From Streptomyces sp. NBC_01304 (lineage in GTDB: Bacteria; Actinomycetota; Actinomycetes; Streptomycetales; Streptomycetaceae), in assembly GCF_035975855.1 (NCBI RefSeq), contig NZ_CP109056.1:1-64000 (forward strand): a stretch of DNA of 64,000 nucleotides, in the 5' to 3' direction. The notes beneath the pieces were generated by a model. It was given only the letters and a program-made list of their open reading frames with translations. It did no database searches and was not told the DNA's origin. This document shows positions 60,763 through 64,000 of the stretch, one piece after another (position 1 is the first letter of the stretch; each line of letters starts with the position of its first letter). Made by a program: the position numbers and the translations under genes.

Positions 60763-61293
60763 TCACCGGTCGGCCCCGTCGCCATCGCACGAAGGCAGGC
60801 GGCAGTGGTTCATCCGCTGGTGATAGTCGGCGGCCAGTTCGCCGATCACGCCCCGGACCGCCTCGGGCACCGTCTCATCGAGTTCGGTCTGCCCCTCAAG
60901 CCATTCGTGATCGGCGTCGCCCGCCCCGGGGTCGATCACGTGCACGCTGACGCTCGGACCGGTGGTCTTGACGCCGTTGATGTAGACGGTGACGTCGGTG
61001 GCGTTGTCGGGGTCGCGGTCGACCACGATGTCGATCCGGTCGGCGGGTTGGGCGGGGCGCAGTTCGTAGCGGAGCTTGCCGTGCACGCGGATCTCGTACG
61101 TGCCGGTGCGCGGGTCGAGTTCGCGCAGGAGGGGCCAGTGCCGGGGTGTGCCGTGGTCGAACTGGTGCCAGGCTTCCAGCGTCGGAACCGGCGTTCCGGT
61201 CAGGTCGTAAGCGCCGTTGTGGCGGGTGGCGAGGGTCAGTTCCTGGCGCAGGCGGGCGATGACCCGGGTGTGGTTGCGGGCGATGGTGCGCAC
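60763..61293 (-). CDS. Hypothetical protein
   Basis: This 176-aa protein has its GTG at 61293 behind AGGAAGG (7 nt), MRTIARNHTRVIARLRQELT. A strand-rich middle (GTYEIRVHGKLRYELRPAQP; IDIVVDRDPDNATDVTVYIN) looks like a small beta domain; acidic C-terminus. No family is recognised. Confidence 0.6.
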   Translation of the reverse strand: MRTIARNHTRVIARLRQELTLATRHNGAYDLTGTPVPTLEAWHQFDHGTPRHWPLLRELDPRTGTYEIRVHGKLRYELRPAQPADRIDIVVDRDPDNATDVTVYINGVKTTGPSVSVHVIDPGAGDADHEWLEGQTELDETVPEAVRGVIGELAADYHQRMNHCRLPSCDGDGADR

Positions 61294-61350
61294 GGACGGA
61301 CCTTCCTCACGGGAATCGGGCATGGGCGCATGCGAGTAACTGGGCGGTCG

Positions 61351-61386
61351 GGCCCGGCCCCTCGATGAGGTCGAGGGACCGGGGCC
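61351..61386. terminator. Hairpin terminator
   Basis: GGCCCGGCCCCTCGA and its near-complement (one mismatch) with loop TGAGG lie about 50 bases after the stop of the 61435-62130 gene. Confidence 0.6.
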
Positions 61387-61434
61387 CCGGCGCTGCTGTG
61401 CGCGGCGCCGGGCGAGACGGCCGCTTGCTTGCTG

Positions 61435-62130
61435 CTACTGGGGGAGGTTGAGGACGACGATGGTCGGCCGGTCCGACCTCTTCGCAGCGCTCACGACGGC
61501 CGTGAGTGCATCGGCCAGCGACGTCGGGTCGTCGGCGAGCTCGGAGGACGACAGCGGCGAGCGAGCAGGGGCCGCGGATGCCGCAGTCTGGGGCTGCGCC
61601 TCGCAGATCGTGCGGAGCAGCAGCTTGGTGAGGGCCTGCTCCTGCTGCGAGACCTTCGCGCCCAGGGCGCGGCCGGGGATGGCCTCGTGGGCGATGGCGG
61701 TGAACTGCAGCGCAGTGAGGCGGTTGATGCCCTCGCGGGTGGGATAGCCGTCGAACTTGCGCCAGAAGGCGTCGAACCCGATGGCGATCGCCGTGTTGAG
61801 TGACTCGGTGAACGTGGCAGTTCGCTCGCGGCTCGCGCGGCCGGTGGGCTGGGAGATGTAGAGAGCGTCCAGGATCTTCCTGATCAGGTCCTCGGTCTCG
61901 GTGCCTGCAGCGGTCGCGCCCGGGACCCGCTCGCCGATGCGCTGGGCAGCCGCGACCATGTCGGCGCGGGTGAGGTTGTCGAGCCCGTGGTCGGTGAGAA
62001 CGCCGTTGAACTCGTACAGCCGGACCGCGGCCGCGATGAGGAGTGACTTGCGTACGCGGTTGTGAAACTCGGCCGGGTTGTAGGGGACCTTGTCGAGGTG
62101 CTGGGCAAGCGGAAGCGACGGCAGGGCCAT
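61435..62130 (-). CDS. Hypothetical helical plasmid protein
   Basis: This 231-aa protein starts at the ATG at 62130 behind TGGAG (4-5 nt), MALPSLPLAQHLDKVPYNPA. The open frame continues upstream through the promoter without signals. It is all-helical, with HNRVRKSLLIAAAVRLYEFN, TEDLIRKILDALYISQPTGR and SQQEQALTKLLLRTICEAQP, and has a Ser/Ala-rich linker near the end. No family is recognised. Directly downstream of promoter site I. Confidence 0.65.
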   Translation of the reverse strand: MALPSLPLAQHLDKVPYNPAEFHNRVRKSLLIAAAVRLYEFNGVLTDHGLDNLTRADMVAAAQRIGERVPGATAAGTETEDLIRKILDALYISQPTGRASRERTATFTESLNTAIAIGFDAFWRKFDGYPTREGINRLTALQFTAIAHEAIPGRALGAKVSQQEQALTKLLLRTICEAQPQTAASAAPARSPLSSSELADDPTSLADALTAVVSAAKRSDRPTIVVLNLPQ

Positions 62131-62176
62131 GGAACTCCAGGTGGTTTGAGCGGAAGGAAGGAAAGCCTTCCCCCTT

Positions 62177-62227
62177 GACGCGTATATCTTACCTTGAGAA
62201 CATGCTTCAAGACAAGTTTTACGCGTC
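62177..62227 (-). promoter_or_regulatory. GACGCGTAAAAC-type promoter, site I (two inverted boxes)
   Basis: On the minus strand: GACGCGTAAAACTTGTCT, 18 bases, TAAGAT (-35 at 62210-62215, -10 at 62186-62191). A second box in the other direction, GACGCGTATATC (62177-62188), overlaps the -10. It drives 62130 leftward. Confidence 0.75.
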
Positions 62228-62347
62228 GCTAATTCGATGCGGGCAACGCCCCGATGCTCGCGGGACGCCACAACTGACCGCTAGCTACACCAGGCCGCTG
62301 TGAGCACTCACTGCGGTGCTCCGGCCCGACCGACCCATGAGGAAGAC

Positions 62348-63142
62348 ATGCCGCACACCACGTACTACGCGCCGCGACCGAGACTCCGATGGCTGACCGC
62401 GCCGTTCGTTCTGGCCGACCGCGCCTTCCGCCCCTCCCGTCCGGGGCGGATCAGCGATGGGGCGATCGAGGCGGCGCAGATTGCCAGGACAGCCATTGGC
62501 CTCGCCGCTACCGCGTGGATGGTCTACGCCTACCCGATGCAGCAGTCGGTGTCCGCGGTCGCCAAAGACAAATTCCTGGAGATCCTCCTCAGCGCTGGCG
62601 TACTGGTGGTGGCCGGCCCCGCGCTTCTGGTGCTCTTCGCGACCGCGGCCAGAGCGCCGGCCCGGTCGCTGTACCTCCGCCGGCTCAAAGGGCCCATGAC
62701 CGGGTTCGGCGCTCTGTTCATCTCGGTGGCCATCTTGTACGTGCTGCTCCAGAACGACGGCGGCACTCAGATGTCCCTGCAGTTCGGCCCGTTCGGCCAG
62801 TTCGTGTTCCTGCTGGCCGCCCTGGCGGCGGTGCTGTTCGCGGTGCCGTTCGGGCTCACCGCGGCGTTCCTGTGCGTCCACTACGTCTTCCGTACCGCGG
62901 ACGTGCACGAAGTTCTGCCCCCGCTCATCTCTCCCCTGCTCGTCTGGGCGACGCTCGGCCTCCAGCTCCTCGAGGACGCGCCCGCGTCGGCAGCGCCGCC
63001 GGGGATACGTCTGCTCTTCCTCATCGGGCCGGCCCTGTCCGTCACCGCGTTGTCGCTGTGGGAACTGCGCCGCCTGCGCGTCCGCTTCGGCAGAACGATC
63101 CGCGGCGCGCTGCATCGCGGCCGCCGGCCTCAACAGTGGTAG
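62348..63142 (+). CDS. Multi-pass membrane protein
   Basis: This 264-aa protein has its ATG at 62348 behind GAGGAAG (short spacing). Basic N-terminus, then the conserved-looking PSRPGRISDGAIEAAQIART. About five membrane segments follow (AIGLAATAWMVYAYPMQQSV; EILLSAGVLVVAGPALLVLF; GFGALFISVAILYVLLQN; FVFLLAALAAVLFAVPFGLT; LLFLIGPALSVTALSLWELR), then a basic tail. Resembles a Streptomyces plasmid membrane protein of unknown function, possibly linked to transfer. Confidence 0.65.
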   Translation: MPHTTYYAPRPRLRWLTAPFVLADRAFRPSRPGRISDGAIEAAQIARTAIGLAATAWMVYAYPMQQSVSAVAKDKFLEILLSAGVLVVAGPALLVLFATAARAPARSLYLRRLKGPMTGFGALFISVAILYVLLQNDGGTQMSLQFGPFGQFVFLLAALAAVLFAVPFGLTAAFLCVHYVFRTADVHEVLPPLISPLLVWATLGLQLLEDAPASAAPPGIRLLFLIGPALSVTALSLWELRRLRVRFGRTIRGALHRGRRPQQW

Positions 63143-63268
63143 CCCCCGCCGGCAACTCCCCCGCACCATCCGGATACGCGCTACTTCCCGGATCCTTCGA
63201 CCCTCACGCTCACCCGCGTGGGACAGTTGCCTCGCTGTCCCGCCACCACCTACACCTGGAGACGGACT

Positions 63269-63511
63269 GTGTCGGACGAAGGCGCCCCGGCCCGCGTGGA
63301 TGCCGCCGTGAACGCCGGTAACGCGACGCCCGCCGCCCGCCGGCCGCTGGTCGTCTACGGGATCACCAAGGGCGGCCAGCCCAAGGATGACCGGCCCGGT
63401 TTCAGCGCCGCCGCGCTCATCACCACCCAGTACTTCGCCACCCGCGGCTACAAAGTGCGGGGCATCGACGCGGACCCGCAGGGGCAACTGGACTGGAAGA
63501 CCCAGCAGTAG
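63269..63511 (+). CDS. Truncated ParA-like protein
   Basis: This 80-aa protein has its GTG at 63269 behind GGAG (7 nt). It reads like the first 60 residues of a ParA ATPase (PLVVYGITKGGQPKDDRPGF, SAAALITTQYFATRGYKVRG, IDADPQGQLDWKTQQ). The Walker A GKGGVGKTT is replaced by TKGGQPKDD, and the protein stops just after the DADPQGQ region. A strong terminator follows, so this is a stable short gene or a decayed ParA, not a contig edge effect. Confidence 0.6.
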   Translation: MSDEGAPARVDAAVNAGNATPAARRPLVVYGITKGGQPKDDRPGFSAAALITTQYFATRGYKVRGIDADPQGQLDWKTQQ

Positions 63512-63523
63512 CCCGCGTCCCCA

Positions 63524-63550
63524 GGCCCCCGCGATGCCGTCGCGGGGGCC
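63524..63550. terminator. Strong hairpin terminator
   Basis: GGCCCCCGCGA, loop TGCCG, and the perfect complement followed by TT, between convergent genes. Confidence 0.85.
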
Positions 63551-63600
63551 TTCCGCATGCAGGGGCGTGAGACAGACCCGGACGGCCGGCCCTGCGGCTG

Positions 63601-64000
63601 TCACGCGGCCGCGCCCGGTGCCATCTGGTAGCGCTCGCGGTTGCGTACCTCGCGGTCCGCCTTACCCATGAGGTACGCGAAGACTCGTGCGCCGTACTCG
63701 TCGGCGTCGGCGTATCCAGGGTCCTCAGTCATCTGATGCCGGTGGTCTCTGTAGTGATATGTGACAACTGGTAGCAGTTCTCCCGATGAGCGCCCCGTTA
63801 CCGACATTACGTACACATAATCCTCCCCTTTCCAAAGTCCGCCGTGGCCCCCGCTCGCCCTGGCCACATCGGTGCGGGTGAGCAGCATCGCGTGGCCCAG
63901 CGGGGGCTTACTGGCGGGCGAAGCCCAGTACGTCCACACGTCGCCGGCTTCATGCCGTCCTGGAGGAGTGGGGCATGCCCAGGTCTGCAAAGTGCCGTCG
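63601..64000 (-). CDS. Hypothetical protein, 5' end possibly beyond the window
   Basis: At least 129 aa, ending QMAPGAAA at 63601. The reading frame remains open to the last base; TTG at 63990 is the only start seen. Contains GDVWTYWASPASKPPLGHAM, LWKGEDYVYVMSVTGRSSGE and the helical YGARVFAYLMGKADREVRNR. This might be the C-terminal end of a longer protein. No family is recognised. Confidence 0.5.
   Translation of the reverse strand, partial: DGTLQTWACPTPPGRHEAGDVWTYWASPASKPPLGHAMLLTRTDVARASGGHGGLWKGEDYVYVMSVTGRSSGELLPVVTYHYRDHRHQMTEDPGYADADEYGARVFAYLMGKADREVRNRERYQMAPGAAA

Noticed and set aside
489..62227. The repeated 41-base element as plasmid iterons or attachment sites
   Set aside because: Copies are spread over 62 kb, point both ways, sit at operon heads and have promoter spacing; iterons would be clustered.
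1..64000. CRISPR arrays, tRNA or rRNA genes, intact insertion sequences
   Set aside because: None seen by eye; no evenly spaced repeat-spacer pattern, no cloverleaf and no transposase motif were found.

Overview
The window is high-GC actinobacterial DNA, almost certainly from Streptomyces. It has G/C-ending codons, GTG/TTG starts behind AGGAG-type ribosome sites, DUF397/helix-turn-helix pairs, an actinobacterial-type IHF and a tap-tpg pair. Dense short hairpins in the first ~350 bases, plus genes for a telomere-associated protein (Tap) and a terminal protein (Tpg), point to the left end of a linear replicon, more likely a large linear plasmid than the chromosome. No rRNA, tRNA, CRISPR array or intact insertion sequence was seen.

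Layout. 1-360: stacked terminal hairpins. 0.5-6 kb: a large unknown zinc-finger protein facing a leftward operon of small phage/plasmid-type proteins. 6.3-17 kb: an unknown 312-aa protein, a broken GNAT gene, an isoaspartate-type methyltransferase with a tiny acidic protein ahead of it, a second IHF, a DpdA-like transglycosylase coupled to a VUT/YhhQ transporter, unknowns and two MFS transporters. 18-28.7 kb: an accessory segment holding a serine hydrolase, a helix-turn-helix/DUF397 pair and a tightly coupled cluster (radical SAM, Asp/Glu racemase-like, HhH/Fe-S protein, PfkB kinase, tandem nucleoside deoxyribosyltransferase, dNMP kinase, MazG). Two ~175-bp copies of the same enolpyruvyl-transferase gene fragment flank this segment. 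28.8-46.9 kb: a lipoprotein, large plasmid proteins, a PP2C operon, an endonuclease VII-like protein, a C5 DNA methyltransferase and many small unknowns. 47-50 kb: tpg, tap, HU. 50-64 kb: more small proteins, a pentapeptide-repeat membrane protein, a NERD protein, an oligopeptide-binding lipoprotein, and ParA-like fragments.

The most striking unifying signal is a nine-copy, AT-rich promoter-like element (consensus GACGCGTAAAACTTGAC, 17 bases, TAAATT). It stands at the head of most of the replicon-type operons (at ~0.5, 6.0, 38.6, 41.2 twice, 45.0, 50.25, 52.35 and 62.2 kb) and is absent from the accessory 7-33 kb block. It looks like the signature of one replicon-wide regulon covering HU, PP2C, the C5 methyltransferase and many unknown small proteins.

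Other leads are a probable 7-deazaguanine DNA-modification cassette, a possible aspartimide-type RiPP locus, and an undescribed radical-SAM/nucleoside cluster. Several genes are split by single-base losses, mostly in G/C runs. These may be sequencing errors rather than true decay and should be checked first. All functional calls rest on reading the sequence and on memory of family motifs; no database search was possible.
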